Shown here piece by piece: positions 1-10,018 of a stretch of DNA of 64,000 bases. How positions within the stretch are numbered: position 1 is the stretch's first letter; every line of letters starts with the position of its first letter. The notes under the pieces were generated by a model. The model did no database searches. It saw only the letters and a program-made list of their open reading frames with translations, and was not told where the DNA came from. This stretch comes from Sneathiella sedimenti (GTDB lineage: Bacteria > Pseudomonadota > Alphaproteobacteria > Sneathiellales > Sneathiellaceae), in assembly GCF_017313765.1 (NCBI RefSeq), contig NZ_JAFLNC010000004.1:124001-188000 (forward strand), read 5' to 3'. A program made the position numbers and the translations under genes.

Positions 1-1017
1 GCCTCCGCCATCGCGGATAAATACGGATCCGGCCGGACGCTGTTGGTGTCTGGTATTGTCTATGCGGCGGGCCTTTTCCTGATGTCGCAGACGGGCAGCG
101 CGACCGAGCTGCACCTCTCTGCCGGATTGATGATCGGCCTTGGCCTTTCTGGGACTGGATTCGGTGTTGTCATCGGCTCTGTTGGCCGCGCAGTGCCGGA
201 GGAAAAACGCTCCATGGCGCTCGGGATCGTTGGCGCGTCGGGCAGCCTTGGCCAGTTTCTAATGGTCCCGCTCGGGCAGGCATTCCTGTCCGGTTACGGC
301 TGGTCGATGGCGCTGGTACTGATCGGCTGCTGCGCGTTGTTGATGATCCCGGCCGCTGCCTGGGTGACGGGTCGGGCGGAAGATAGCGCGGCCGCCGGTG
401 CCGCGAACCTCACGGCGGCCATCCGCGAAGCGGCGTACAATGGCAGCTACTGGCTGCTGTTCTTCGGGTTCTTCGTGTGCGGTTTTCATGTCACCTTCGT
501 CGCCGTGCATCTGCCCGCCTATATCGTGGACATGAATGTGGCGCCGGAATATGGCGCGATTGCCCTGTCCGTGGTCGGGCTGTTTAACGTGATCGGGTCG
601 CTGGCGTCCGGATATCTCGGCGGGAAATACTCGAAGAAGTATCTCCTTAGCACGCTTTATTTCCTGCGTGCGGCCCTGTTTGTCGCCTTTATCCTCGTGC
701 CGATCAGCCCGCTGACGATCCTCATTTTTGCCGGCGCGCTCGGTCTTTTATGGCTGTCGACGGTGCCGCTGACCTCCGGGCTGGTGGCGGTGATGTTCGG
801 GCCGAAATATATGACGACCCTGTTCGGCTTCGTCTTCTTCGGCCACCAGATCGGCGCGTTTCTCGGAGCCTGGATCGGCGGTGTCGCCTATGACATGTAC
901 GGGTCCTACGATATTGTCTGGTGGATGAGTGTCGCGCTCGGCATTGTCTCCGGCATCCTGCACTGGCCGATCCGCGAGCGCATGCTTGTCCGACCGGCCC
1001 AGGCGGTCGGCGGCTGA
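1..1017 (+). CDS. MFS transporter, C-terminal part (5' end outside window)
   Basis: The reading frame is open from base 1, so the start lies upstream of the window. The visible 338 residues form repeated hydrophobic segments separated by short basic loops, as in the major facilitator superfamily: inner-membrane secondary transporters. The central loop after about residue 120 has the charged cytoplasmic character expected between the two six-helix halves, so mostly the second half plus the end of the first is present. The pattern resembles oxalate/formate-antiporter-like MFS proteins, but the substrate cannot be read from the sequence. A methyltransferase gene follows 12 bases downstream and may be co-transcribed. 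Confidence 0.85.
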   Translation, partial: ASAIADKYGSGRTLLVSGIVYAAGLFLMSQTGSATELHLSAGLMIGLGLSGTGFGVVIGSVGRAVPEEKRSMALGIVGASGSLGQFLMVPLGQAFLSGYGWSMALVLIGCCALLMIPAAAWVTGRAEDSAAAGAANLTAAIREAAYNGSYWLLFFGFFVCGFHVTFVAVHLPAYIVDMNVAPEYGAIALSVVGLFNVIGSLASGYLGGKYSKKYLLSTLYFLRAALFVAFILVPISPLTILIFAGALGLLWLSTVPLTSGLVAVMFGPKYMTTLFGFVFFGHQIGAFLGAWIGGVAYDMYGSYDIVWWMSVALGIVSGILHWPIRERMLVRPAQAVGG

Positions 1018-1029
1018 CGAGTAGGCAGG

Positions 1030-1803
1030 ATGAATTTTCTAAAGAAGGAACTCTCCCCGGTCTTTGCCGCACTCGCCATTCAGGCGGTGATTTTCGGCGG
1101 TCTTTCCCTGTTGCGACCGGTGATCGCGGAGGCGATCGACATGCCGGTTCCGCTGCTCTGGCTGGCGCTGACGCAGGGGTTGATTGCCGGGATCGTCACA
1201 CGGGGTTTCGGCTTTTCCATCCCCTGGGTGATCGGCCAACTGGTCGCACCGCCGCTGTTGCTGTTCGCGCTCGTCCTCGACCTGCCAAGCTGGATTTTCC
1301 CGGTTATCCTGTTGCTGCTGATCCTGGTGTTCTGGAATGTGGCCGTGGGCCGGGTGCCGCTGTTCCTGACCAACCGCACGACCTCTGTGGCGATCCTGAA
1401 GCTGCTGCCGAAAAAGAAGGGGGTGCAGATGGCCGATCTGGGCAGTGGCCTTGGCGGGACGCTCCGTCACCTTGCGAAACACCGACCGGATGCCCGGTTT
1501 ACCGGCCTTGAAACGGCACCGATTCCCTTCGCGCTGTCCTGGCTGCTTGGTCGGCTAAGCGGCGCGAACAATCTGGCCTTCCGTTTTCAGGATATTTTCA
1601 GGGCGGATCTCGGTGCGTTCGACGTGGTTTATTGCTTTCTCTCGCCGGTCCCGATGCCGGAGCTGTTCAAAAAGGCCAAGGCGGAGATGAAACCCGGCAG
1701 CCTGTTCATCAGCAACAGCTTCGAGGTGGCGGGCCATAAACCGCACAAAATTGTCGAGGTTGACGACCGGCGACGGACGAAGCTTCTGGTCTGGAGGATG
1801 TAG
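1030..1803 (+). CDS. Membrane-anchored class I SAM-dependent methyltransferase
   Basis: This 257-residue protein begins with two or three hydrophobic segments (about residues 10-110). A soluble domain follows, with a glycine-rich SAM-binding motif (ADLGSGLGGTLRHLAKH, about residues 135-151) and an acidic residue at the end of the second strand (GLET). This is the class I methyltransferase fold attached to a membrane anchor. The substrate is unknown. It lies 12 bases after the MFS gene and ends 1 base before the convergent motB stop. An electron-carrier or lipid substrate would fit the membrane location, but that is inference. Confidence 0.75.
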   Translation: MNFLKKELSPVFAALAIQAVIFGGLSLLRPVIAEAIDMPVPLLWLALTQGLIAGIVTRGFGFSIPWVIGQLVAPPLLLFALVLDLPSWIFPVILLLLILVFWNVAVGRVPLFLTNRTTSVAILKLLPKKKGVQMADLGSGLGGTLRHLAKHRPDARFTGLETAPIPFALSWLLGRLSGANNLAFRFQDIFRADLGAFDVVYCFLSPVPMPELFKKAKAEMKPGSLFISNSFEVAGHKPHKIVEVDDRRRTKLLVWRM

Positions 1804-1804
1804 C

Positions 1805-2698
1805 TTATTTAAGATTGGGGGGCAGGACGGGCGTTTCCCGAAGCAGGATTATACTGATCCGGCGGTTCCCGGGGTTCGATGGATCATCGGAAATCAACGG
1901 ATCCGTATCCGCCCGGCCCGCAACTTTTTCAATCCGGTCCGGGGCGAGCCCGGCATCCAACAGGGCGCGGCGGCTGGCATTGGCACGATCAGAGGACAGT
2001 TCCCAGTTCGTGTAGTCGCCGCCATTGAAGGACGAACTGTCCGTATGGCCGCTGATGGACAAGCTGTTGGGCAGTTCCTCAATCGATTTGACGATCATCC
2101 CGACCAGCGCCCGGATGCGCGGGGTGATTTTGGCGCTGCCGCTTTCAAACATGCTTTCGTTAAACTGGTCGACGATCTGGATGCGCAGGCCTTCTGGCGT
2201 CATGTCGATGATCACGTGATCCTTGAGGCCGGAGAGCTCGGGGTCCTTGTTGATTGCCTGGCGAATCTGTTCGCGGGCCTGTTCAAAGCTGGCTTCCTCA
2301 ATCTTCGCCAGCTTTTCAAGGAGTTCCGCTTCCTCCATTTCCCGTGTTTTCTTGGCGTCCTTGGTTTCACCCTTGCTGCCGTTCTCCGGCGGGCTGATGC
2401 TGGAAACGACGGAGGGAACACCAAGGTCGGAAACTCGCGAGCCTTCCGTCTGCATGCTGGTCCCACCAAGCATGCCGCCGGCTCCGGATTGGCTGATGCT
2501 GGCGGTTGTCGGCGCGAAATAGTCGGAGAGCCCCTCTTTTTGCTCGGTTGTCGTCACGTTGAGAAGCCAGAGCAACAGGAAGAACGCCATCATCGCCGTC
2601 ACGAAGTCGGCATAGGCAACCTTCCAGGCACCGCCATGGGCGCCGTGGCCGCCTTTCTTGACTTTCTTGACGATAATCGGGGCGAGATCATCCGCCAT
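1805..2698 (-). CDS. motB: Flagellar motor stator protein MotB
   Basis: MotB couples ion flow to torque and anchors the stator to peptidoglycan. The 297-residue protein has a short cytoplasmic N-terminus, one membrane helix with the ion-binding aspartate (D31 in VAYADFVTAMM), a linker rich in charged residues, and a C-terminal OmpA-like peptidoglycan-binding domain (ISGHTDSSSF and later NRRISIILLR). It follows motA by 29 bases on the same strand and is surely co-transcribed. Length and domain order are normal. The helix does not by itself decide between H+ and Na+ coupling. Confidence 0.96.
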   Translation of the reverse strand: MADDLAPIIVKKVKKGGHGAHGGAWKVAYADFVTAMMAFFLLLWLLNVTTTEQKEGLSDYFAPTTASISQSGAGGMLGGTSMQTEGSRVSDLGVPSVVSSISPPENGSKGETKDAKKTREMEEAELLEKLAKIEEASFEQAREQIRQAINKDPELSGLKDHVIIDMTPEGLRIQIVDQFNESMFESGSAKITPRIRALVGMIVKSIEELPNSLSISGHTDSSSFNGGDYTNWELSSDRANASRRALLDAGLAPDRIEKVAGRADTDPLISDDPSNPGNRRISIILLRETPVLPPNLK

Positions 2699-2727
2699 GG
2701 GACACCCTTACACTGTCAGGAAACATA

Positions 2728-3585
2728 TCAGATGGTCGGCGCTTCATTGCAGGCTTCTTCCAGTTCGATGAAGGAAGGACGTTCATGGTTATAGAGAGTC
2801 TTGCGGGCGAACTCGACCGACACGGCCGGGGCATAACCCTGCAAATGGGCGAGCAATCCCTGCTTGATGCATTCGAAATACTTTCCGTCCGCGTCCGAGA
2901 ACTGCTCGAGATTCTTGCCCATGGGCGAAAAGAGTCCGTAGGCCACGAAAATACCGAAGAAAGTACCGACAAGTGCCGCGGCAATCAGGCCACCCAGCAC
3001 TTCCGGCGGCTCGGCAATGGAGCCCATGGTCACGATCACGCCGAGAACGGCGGCAACAATACCGAAGGCCGGCAGGGCTTCGCCAAGTGCGGTCACCGCG
3101 CCGGAAATGGCATGTCCCTCGTTATGGTGGGTCTCGATATCCTGGTCCATCAGGGCTTCAAGCTCATGCGGATTTTCGGTCCCCATGGTCATCAGCCGGA
3201 GATAGTCGCAGACAAAGTCCACTGCATGGTGATTTTTCGAAAAGCTCGGGAAATGCTGGAACAGCTCACTTTCGTGAGGGTTCTCGATATGCGGTTCCAG
3301 TGCGATCATCCCCTTGGACTTGGAAAGCTTGAACAGGGCGTACAGCAGCGTGAGCAGCTCTGTATAGGCTTTCTTGTCATAGGGGGCGCCTTTCATCAGC
3401 TTGCCGAACGACTTGAGGAATCCGAAGATCACCCATTTCGGGTTGGCCTGCAGGAAGGCGCCGGCCGCTGCCCCCAGAATAATCAGGAATTCAAGCGGTT
3501 GGAACAGCACGGCAAAACTGCCGTGCGGCGCATAACCACCGGCGACGGAGCCGAATGTCACAACGATACCAATAATCCAAAACAT
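2728..3585 (-). CDS. motA: Flagellar motor stator protein MotA
   Basis: MotA forms the ion channel and torque-generating cytoplasmic loop of the flagellar stator with MotB. The 285-residue protein has two N-terminal membrane helices, a long charged cytoplasmic loop (about residues 60-160) and two more helices starting near ALGEALPAFGIVAAVLGVIVTM, typical of the MotA/TolQ/ExbB family. It is the first gene of a motA-motB pair transcribed leftward. A possible CtrA half-site lies 63 bases upstream of the start. No other flagellar genes are in the window. Confidence 0.96.
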   Translation of the reverse strand: MFWIIGIVVTFGSVAGGYAPHGSFAVLFQPLEFLIILGAAAGAFLQANPKWVIFGFLKSFGKLMKGAPYDKKAYTELLTLLYALFKLSKSKGMIALEPHIENPHESELFQHFPSFSKNHHAVDFVCDYLRLMTMGTENPHELEALMDQDIETHHNEGHAISGAVTALGEALPAFGIVAAVLGVIVTMGSIAEPPEVLGGLIAAALVGTFFGIFVAYGLFSPMGKNLEQFSDADGKYFECIKQGLLAHLQGYAPAVSVEFARKTLYNHERPSFIELEEACNEAPTI

Positions 3586-3647
3586 TCTTACACAGAGGTC
3601 CTTACACGATGGCTTCCAAGGATTGAGGGCCTGATTTTGCCCCGAAA

Positions 3648-3655
3648 ATGGTTAA
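3648..3655 (-). promoter_or_regulatory. Possible CtrA half-site upstream of motA
   Basis: The minus strand reads TTAACCAT here, 63 bases before the motA start. In several alphaproteobacteria CtrA controls motility genes through TTAA-containing sites of this kind. An 8-base match is weak evidence and no second perfect TTAA half is seen at the usual spacing. Confidence 0.25.
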
Positions 3656-3827
3656 TAAACCGTGAGTAATTTTAGGAAGTTTTTAAAGATAGCTCTGTTT
3701 GGACAAAGAGTTGGTCGATATTCGCAACTTGCGAGACAATATAAGAAAATGGGTGATTTTGGCGGGCATTTATGGGAAAGTGCCGCCAATTGCCGAGAGA
3801 GCGCGTAAATTAGCATACAGGTACCAG

Positions 3828-4307
3828 ATGCTCATGAGCTTTGACGCCAGAGAATTTAGAAATGCATTGGGTTGCTTCGCCACAGGAATTACGGTTGTTA
3901 CCTCGCGAAGCGCGACGGGGGAACCGCTCGGCGTAACGGTAAACTCCTTCAGTTCCGTGTCCCTCGATCCGCCGCTGGTTCTGTTCAGCCTGGCCCATAT
4001 CGGGGGGCATTGTCAGGAGTTTCTCGCCAGCGGGAAGTTTGCCGTAAACATCCTTTCGCGGGAGCAGCGCCATCTGTCCGATCGCTTCGCCATGACCCGC
4101 GACAACCGGTTTGAGGGGATCGATCATGACCTTGGCGAAAACGGCAGCCCGGTTTTCGGGAATAGCCTCGCTGTCTTCGAGTGTGAGACCTACGCGGTAC
4201 ATGAGGCCGGGGACCATGCGGTTTTCATTTGCCGTGTCACGAATGTCGCTATGGCGGAAAAGGAAGAGGCGCTCCTCTTTCACAAGGGTCAGTACCACAC
4301 TCTCTGA
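3828..4307 (+). CDS. Flavin reductase family (FMN-binding split barrel) protein
   Basis: The 159-residue product matches the short-chain NAD(P)H:flavin reductase family that supplies reduced flavin to two-component monooxygenases. Typical features are the N-terminal FRNALGCFATGITVVTSR, then GVTVNSFSSVSLDPPLVLFS (FMN binding) and FAVNILSREQ. The open frame extends upstream to 3699, but homology begins at residue 5 of this start. The ATG at 3828 has AGG six bases upstream; an ATG at 3834 is an alternative. No partner monooxygenase is adjacent, so the physiological role is open. Confidence 0.85.
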   Translation: MLMSFDAREFRNALGCFATGITVVTSRSATGEPLGVTVNSFSSVSLDPPLVLFSLAHIGGHCQEFLASGKFAVNILSREQRHLSDRFAMTRDNRFEGIDHDLGENGSPVFGNSLAVFECETYAVHEAGDHAVFICRVTNVAMAEKEEALLFHKGQYHTL

Positions 4308-4412
4308 GGCGCTAAATTCCATCAGTTGAAAAATTCCCTGCCGGGTCTTTCAACCTTGGCCGGGACCCGCTACAACTTGATCAGAACAATCTTGATCAGG
4401 AGATGGGTGGTT

Positions 4413-5291
4413 ATGGGAGAGAAAGCAGCATTTATCGGGCTGGGCGTTATGGGGTATCCGATGGCGGGCTTCCTGCAGAAGGCCGGCTACGAGACAACCG
4501 TTTATAACCGCACCGGCGCCAAGGCGGAAAAATGGGTGGCCGAGTATGGGGGTGCCCATGCGGCGACGCCGGCCAAGGCCGCCGAGGGAGCGGATTTCGT
4601 TATGGTCTGCGTCGGCAATGACGACGACCTGCGCAGCGTCGTACTGGGCGAGAACGGCATTCTCGCCACCATGAAGGCGGGATCGATCTTCGTCGATCAC
4701 ACAACCGCGTCCGCGGAAGTCGCGCGGGAACTTGCGGCGGTCGCAAAGGAAAAAGGCGTGGGTTTCGTGGATGCACCGGTTTCCGGTGGCCAGGCAGGCG
4801 CGGAAAACGGTGTACTGACCGTCATGTGCGGTGGCGCGCAAGCGGATTTCGACCGTGCCAGCAAACCGATCGACGCCTATGCGCGGGCCTGCATGCTCAT
4901 GGGGGATGTCGGCGCCGGGCAGCTCACCAAGATGGTCAACCAGATCTGTATCGCGGGTGTTGTTCAGGGGCTGTCGGAGGGAATCCATTTTGCCGAACAG
5001 GCCGGGCTTGACGCGGAAAAGGTGATCGAGGTGATTTCCAAGGGCGCAGCGCAGAGCTGGCAGATGGAAAACCGCTACAAGACGATGATCGCCAATAAGT
5101 TCGATTACGGCTTTGCCGTCGACTGGATGCGCAAGGATCTCGGGATCTGTCTCAAGACTGGCGATCAGATTGGCGCGAGCCTGCCGAATACCGCTCTGGT
5201 CGATCAGTATTATGCCGATGTCCAGAATATGGGTGGCAACCGGTGGGATACGTCGAGCCTGATAACGCGCCTTCGCAAACTGAAAAAATAG
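4413..5291 (+). CDS. NAD(P)-dependent beta-hydroxyacid dehydrogenase (3-hydroxyisobutyrate dehydrogenase-like)
   Basis: The product has 292 residues. The N-terminal Rossmann motif GLGVMGYPMAGFLQKAGY binds NAD(P). FVDAPVSGGQAGAENG is the substrate-binding signature of the family, and GQLTKMVNQI carries the catalytic lysine. Members oxidise 3-hydroxyisobutyrate, tartronate semialdehyde-type acids or related compounds. Genes for the two steps before 3-hydroxyisobutyrate in valine breakdown lie about 4-6 kb downstream, which favours that role, but GLYR-type activity is not excluded. The start at 4413 has CAGGAG about ten bases upstream and begins exactly at the conserved domain. Confidence 0.8.
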   Translation: MGEKAAFIGLGVMGYPMAGFLQKAGYETTVYNRTGAKAEKWVAEYGGAHAATPAKAAEGADFVMVCVGNDDDLRSVVLGENGILATMKAGSIFVDHTTASAEVARELAAVAKEKGVGFVDAPVSGGQAGAENGVLTVMCGGAQADFDRASKPIDAYARACMLMGDVGAGQLTKMVNQICIAGVVQGLSEGIHFAEQAGLDAEKVIEVISKGAAQSWQMENRYKTMIANKFDYGFAVDWMRKDLGICLKTGDQIGASLPNTALVDQYYADVQNMGGNRWDTSSLITRLRKLKK

Positions 5292-5299
5292 GCTTGGCG

Positions 5300-5698
5300 T
5301 CAGAGCGGCGCCGCGAGGGTGAGGGACCAGAAACGCGTGACCTCCGGCGCCTCGGGCTGGGCCGGCGAAATGCCGAGACCGACTTCCGTGACCTGGGCAT
5401 TAAGGATGTTGGCGCGGTGCGGCGGACTGTCCATCCACATTTGCACGACGCCGGCCGCATCCACTGCACCGAGGGCGACATTCTCGGCCGCAGCGGTGAA
5501 TTTGTATCCTGTCGCCAGTATGCGCTGATCAAAGGTCGATCCGCCCGCGCCGGAATGTGATAGCGCTTGTTTTCGGTCCATGAATTCAGCATGCTGCTGG
5601 GCGGTTAGCATCAGCTTGTCGTTCGGGGAGAGGGCGGGCAAGTCGACTTTCTCGCGCTCGGCATTCAGGCAGTCGATGACATCTGTTATCAGGCTCAT
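5300..5698 (-). CDS. CAP (SCP/PR1-like) domain protein
   Basis: The 132-residue protein is a bare CAP domain. Conserved parts are LNAEREKVDLPAL, the histidine in AQQHAEFM, ALSHSG, the glutamate in AAENVALG and SPPHRANIL. Bacterial CAP proteins are usually exported, but no signal peptide is visible before the domain at this start. The open frame continues far upstream on this strand antisense to the next gene, and that extension is not protein-like. Its 3' end faces the dehydrogenase gene 8 bases away. The function of bacterial CAP domains is poorly known. Confidence 0.8.
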   Translation of the reverse strand: MSLITDVIDCLNAEREKVDLPALSPNDKLMLTAQQHAEFMDRKQALSHSGAGGSTFDQRILATGYKFTAAAENVALGAVDAAGVVQMWMDSPPHRANILNAQVTEVGLGISPAQPEAPEVTRFWSLTLAAPL

Positions 5699-5779
5699 GA
5701 AATGCTCCGATATGATTGAAATTGAAACATCGATAGTACTGGAACGCGCCGACCGGCGATTTTGTGAGGAATTTCCGCG

Positions 5780-6937
5780 ATGACGGATAAAAATAAAGCG
5801 ATTACCCCGGAAACCATGCTGGCACAGGCGCTCGGCGCGCTTGATCCCGCCTATAGAAGCGTGATTCCCGGCATTTACCCCGGCACGACCTATGAACGCG
5901 AGGCCGATGGCAGCTATCCAACGGGCCGGGTTTACAGCCGTGACCACAACCCTAACTATGAACAGCCGGAAGAGCTTCTGAGAACATTGGAAGGCGGCGC
6001 GAAGGCCCTGCTTTTTTCGTCGGGCATGTCGGCAGCGCTCGCTGTGGTACAGGCGCTCCGCCCGGGCGATCACATGATCGCGCCCAAGGTAATGTACTGG
6101 AGCTTTCGCAACTGGCTGCTGACCGTGGGGAAGGAATGGGGGCTGGAGATTTCCTTCGTGCCGAATGGCGATATCGCTGCGCTGGAGGCGGCGGTCATCC
6201 CCGGTAAGACCAAGCTGCTCTGGCTTGAAACCCCGGCCAACCCGACCTGGGTCGTGGATGACATTGCCGAATGGGCGCGGGTCGCGAAGGAGGCAGGGGC
6301 GCATCTTGCCGTCGATAACACGGTCGCGACACCGCTGCTGACCAATCCGCTCAAGCTGGGCGCGGATATCGTCATGCATTCGGCGACGAAGTACCTCAAT
6401 GGCCATACGGACGTGCTGGCTGGCGCGCTGATCACCGCCAAAGAAGACGACTTCTGGGCGCGTGTGCGGGTCAACCGGAACGCTGGCGGGGCAATTCCGG
6501 GCCCGTTCGAGGCCTGGCTCCTCCTGCGCGGCATGCGAACCCTGCATCTCCGGGTCGCGCGCGCGTCCGAGAATGCGATGGCGATCGCCCGGCATTTTGA
6601 CGGCGCAAAAGGCATTCGTGCCGTGCTTTATCCGGGTCTCGAATCGCATGAAGGGCATAAGATCGCGGCGCGGCAGATGACCGGTGGCTTTGGCGGCATG
6701 ATGAGCCTTTGTATCGACGGCGGCGCAGAGGCAGCGATGGCTGTCGCGGCGCGCCTTAAGCTGTTCAAGCGGGCGACGTCCCTCGGAGGGATTGAAAGCC
6801 TTGTCGAGCATCGCGCCAGCATCGAGGGGGAGGGCACACCCTGTCCGCCCGATCTATTGCGACTTTCCATCGGCATTGAAAGCGCCGACGATCTGATCAA
6901 TGATATCGATCAGGCTTTGGAAGGGAGAAAAAGCTAA
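5780..6937 (+). CDS. PLP-dependent Cys/Met metabolism enzyme (cystathionine lyase/gamma-synthase family)
   Basis: The product has 385 residues. The PLP-binding lysine lies in HSATKYLNGHTDVLAG. Other family features are YSRDHNPNYEQPEELLRTLE, FSSGMSAALA and the aspartate in LAVDNTVATPLL. The family catalyses beta- or gamma-elimination or replacement on cystathionine, homocysteine or O-acylhomoserine, and the exact reaction cannot be fixed from these motifs. Its stop overlaps the start of the next gene by one base (TAATG), so the two are translationally coupled. Confidence 0.85.
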   Translation: MTDKNKAITPETMLAQALGALDPAYRSVIPGIYPGTTYEREADGSYPTGRVYSRDHNPNYEQPEELLRTLEGGAKALLFSSGMSAALAVVQALRPGDHMIAPKVMYWSFRNWLLTVGKEWGLEISFVPNGDIAALEAAVIPGKTKLLWLETPANPTWVVDDIAEWARVAKEAGAHLAVDNTVATPLLTNPLKLGADIVMHSATKYLNGHTDVLAGALITAKEDDFWARVRVNRNAGGAIPGPFEAWLLLRGMRTLHLRVARASENAMAIARHFDGAKGIRAVLYPGLESHEGHKIAARQMTGGFGGMMSLCIDGGAEAAMAVAARLKLFKRATSLGGIESLVEHRASIEGEGTPCPPDLLRLSIGIESADDLINDIDQALEGRKS

Positions 6938-7683
6938 TGGAGCATTCTGTTATTGTAACCGGCGGCAGCCGGGGGATTGGCCGAGCCATCGCCCTTGGCG
7001 CGGCGACGGCGGGCTATCAGGTCTGTGTGAATTATGCCCACAACGCGAAAGCGGCGGAGGAGGTTGTGTCGGCGATCGAGACGGCAGGCGGCAAGGCCAT
7101 TGCCGTGCAGGCCGATATGACCAAAGAGGCGGATATCCTGCGGATGTTCACCGCCGTGGATAGCGAGCTTGCCCCACTCACAGCGCTGGTCAATAACGCC
7201 GGTATCGTTGATAAGGCGTCAAAAGTTGACGGCATGAGCCTCGACCGGCTGGAACGCATGTTCACCACCAATATCACCGGACCGTTCCTGTGTGCACGGG
7301 AGGCGATCAAGCGTATGTCCACAGCCCATGGCGGCAAGGGTGGGGGGATCGTCAATATTTCCTCCGTTGCCGCGAAGACGGGCGCGCCGAATGAATATGT
7401 CGATTACGCGGCCTCAAAAGGCGCCATTGATGCGATGACCATCGGCCTTGCAAAAGAAGTCGCCGCGGAAGGCATTCGCGTCAATGCGGTGCGCCCCGGC
7501 ATCATCTATACGGATATCCATGCAAGTGGAGGCCAGCCGGACCGGGTTGACCGGTTCAAGTCCGTGGTGCCGATGTTGCGCGGTGGCCAGCCGGAGGAAA
7601 TTGCCGACGCTACCCTCTGGCTTCTCTCGGACCATGCCTCCTACGTTACGGGGGCGCTTCTGGATGTCTCCGGTGGTCGATAG
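6937..7683 (+). CDS. SDR family NAD(P)-dependent oxidoreductase
   Basis: This is a classical short-chain dehydrogenase of 248 residues. It has the cofactor motif TGGSRGIG near the N-terminus, NNAG in the middle, a catalytic serine in VNISSVAAKTG and the YxxxK pair in YAASKGAIDAM. The Gly-rich end ASYVTGALLDVSGG resembles FabG-like and glucose-dehydrogenase-like enzymes. The ATG shares one base with the previous stop, which implies coupled expression with the PLP enzyme. The substrate is unknown. Confidence 0.85.
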   Translation: MEHSVIVTGGSRGIGRAIALGAATAGYQVCVNYAHNAKAAEEVVSAIETAGGKAIAVQADMTKEADILRMFTAVDSELAPLTALVNNAGIVDKASKVDGMSLDRLERMFTTNITGPFLCAREAIKRMSTAHGGKGGGIVNISSVAAKTGAPNEYVDYAASKGAIDAMTIGLAKEVAAEGIRVNAVRPGIIYTDIHASGGQPDRVDRFKSVVPMLRGGQPEEIADATLWLLSDHASYVTGALLDVSGGR

Positions 7684-7695
7684 GCCGCACTACCC

Positions 7696-8751
<1,056 letters not shown>

Positions 8752-8779
8752 CTATGCGCGCCGGGTCGCAAATGTTTAA

Positions 8780-8797
8780 ACCTAACGATCGTTTGGT
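8780..8797. promoter_or_regulatory. 18-bp palindromic operator candidate
   Basis: The sequence ACCTAACGATCGTTTGGT is symmetrical except for one T/T mismatch pair. It lies between divergent hemB (83 bases away) and the acyl-CoA dehydrogenase gene (67 bases away). Its length and centre resemble sites of TetR-family regulators of acyl-CoA catabolism. No such regulator gene is in the window. Confidence 0.5.
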
Positions 8798-8863
8798 AAT
8801 TTATTGACAGCCATCACGCAAGGTCGTATCAACGAGGCAGAGCAGAAAAAGAGGCCGACACCC

Positions 8864-10015
8864 ATGGACTTTAATCTATCGGAAGAACAGGTGGCTTTTC
8901 GCGATATGGCGCGAAGTTTTGCTGCCGAGGTCTTCGCCCCCAACGCTGAAAAATGGGATGAGGAAAGAACATTCCCTGTCATGGAAATGCGGAAAGCTGC
9001 CGAGCTCGGTTTTGCCGGCATCTATGTGGGGGAGGAGCATGGCGGCTCCGCGCTCACCCGTCTCGATGCGGCAATCATCTTTGAGGAACTGGCGGCAGGC
9101 TGTACCTCCACCGCGGCCTTTATCTCGATCCATAATATGGCCAGCTGGATGATCGACCGGTTCGGCTCGGATGCGGTGCGGGAAAAATTCCTGCCCAAGC
9201 TGACCAGCATGGAACATTTCGCGAGCTACTGCCTGACTGAGCCCGGCTCCGGGTCCGATGCGGCTGCGCTCCGGACCAAGGCGGAACGCGACGGCGATCA
9301 TTATGTTCTGAACGGGGGCAAGGCCTTTATCTCCGGTGGCGGCAAGGCGGATGTCTATGTGACCATGGTCCGCACGGGCGAGGATGGCCCGAAAGGGATC
9401 AGCTGTATCGCCGTTCCCGCGGATGCGCCAGGCATCAGCTTTGGTGCGCAGGAACGCAAGATGGGCTGGAACTCGCAGCCGACCGCGCAGGTCCTGTTTG
9501 ATGACTGCCGCGTTCCGGTCGAAAATCTTATCGGCAACGAAGGCGACGGCTTCAAGATCGCGATGATGGGCCTTGATGGCGGGCGACTCAATATCGGGGC
9601 CTGCTCTATCGGCGCCGCACGGGCCTGTCTTGAGCTTGCGCAAAGTTACACCGCCGATCGCAAGCAGTTCGGCAAACCCATCGGCAGCTTTCAGGCACTA
9701 CAATTTAAGCTTGCGGACATGGCGACGGATCTGGAGGCGGCGCGGCTGATGATCCGGCAGGCGGCGGCGAAGCTGGACGCGAAGGACCCGGAAGCAACAC
9801 TCTATTGCGCCATGGCGAAAAGATTCGCGACTGATGTCGGCTTCAATGTCTGTAACGAAGCGCTGCAGCTTCATGGCGGCTATGGTTATCTGCGGGATTT
9901 CCCGCTGGAGCGCTTTGTGCGCGATACGCGGGTGCATCAGATTCTGGAAGGCACCAACGAGATCATGCGCGTCGTAATCTCGCGCAAGCTGGCTGAGGGT
10001 GAGGGGAGAAGCTAG
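8864..10015 (+). CDS. Acyl-CoA dehydrogenase, isobutyryl-CoA dehydrogenase-like
   Basis: This FAD enzyme has 383 residues. Signatures are [18 protein letters not shown], the flavin-contacting [21 protein letters not shown], and the catalytic glutamate in [12 protein letters not shown]. It removes alpha,beta hydrogens from an acyl-CoA and passes electrons to ETF. The downstream 3-hydroxyisobutyryl-CoA hydrolase and an enoyl-CoA hydratase point to isobutyryl-CoA (valine degradation). The open frame begins at 8804, but homology begins at MDFNLSEEQ, so the ATG at 8864 is chosen. The hydrolase ATG follows the stop by 3 bases. Confidence 0.9.
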   Translation: MDFNLSEEQVAFRDMARSFAAEVFAPNAEKWDEERTFPVMEMRKAAELGFAGIYVGEEHGGSALTRLDAAIIFEELAAGCTSTAAFISIHNMASWMIDRFGSDAVREKFLPKLTSMEHFASYCLTEPGSGSDAAALRTKAERDGDHYVLNGGKAFISGGGKADVYVTMVRTGEDGPKGISCIAVPADAPGISFGAQERKMGWNSQPTAQVLFDDCRVPVENLIGNEGDGFKIAMMGLDGGRLNIGACSIGAARACLELAQSYTADRKQFGKPIGSFQALQFKLADMATDLEAARLMIRQAAAKLDAKDPEATLYCAMAKRFATDVGFNVCNEALQLHGGYGYLRDFPLERFVRDTRVHQILEGTNEIMRVVISRKLAEGEGRS

Positions 10016-10018
10016 GGT

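Noticed and set aside
5699-6811. Long minus-strand frame extending the CAP gene to 503 residues
   Set aside because: It is antisense to the well-supported PLP enzyme; its sequence is His/Arg-rich without family features, and the CAP domain occupies only the last 132 residues.
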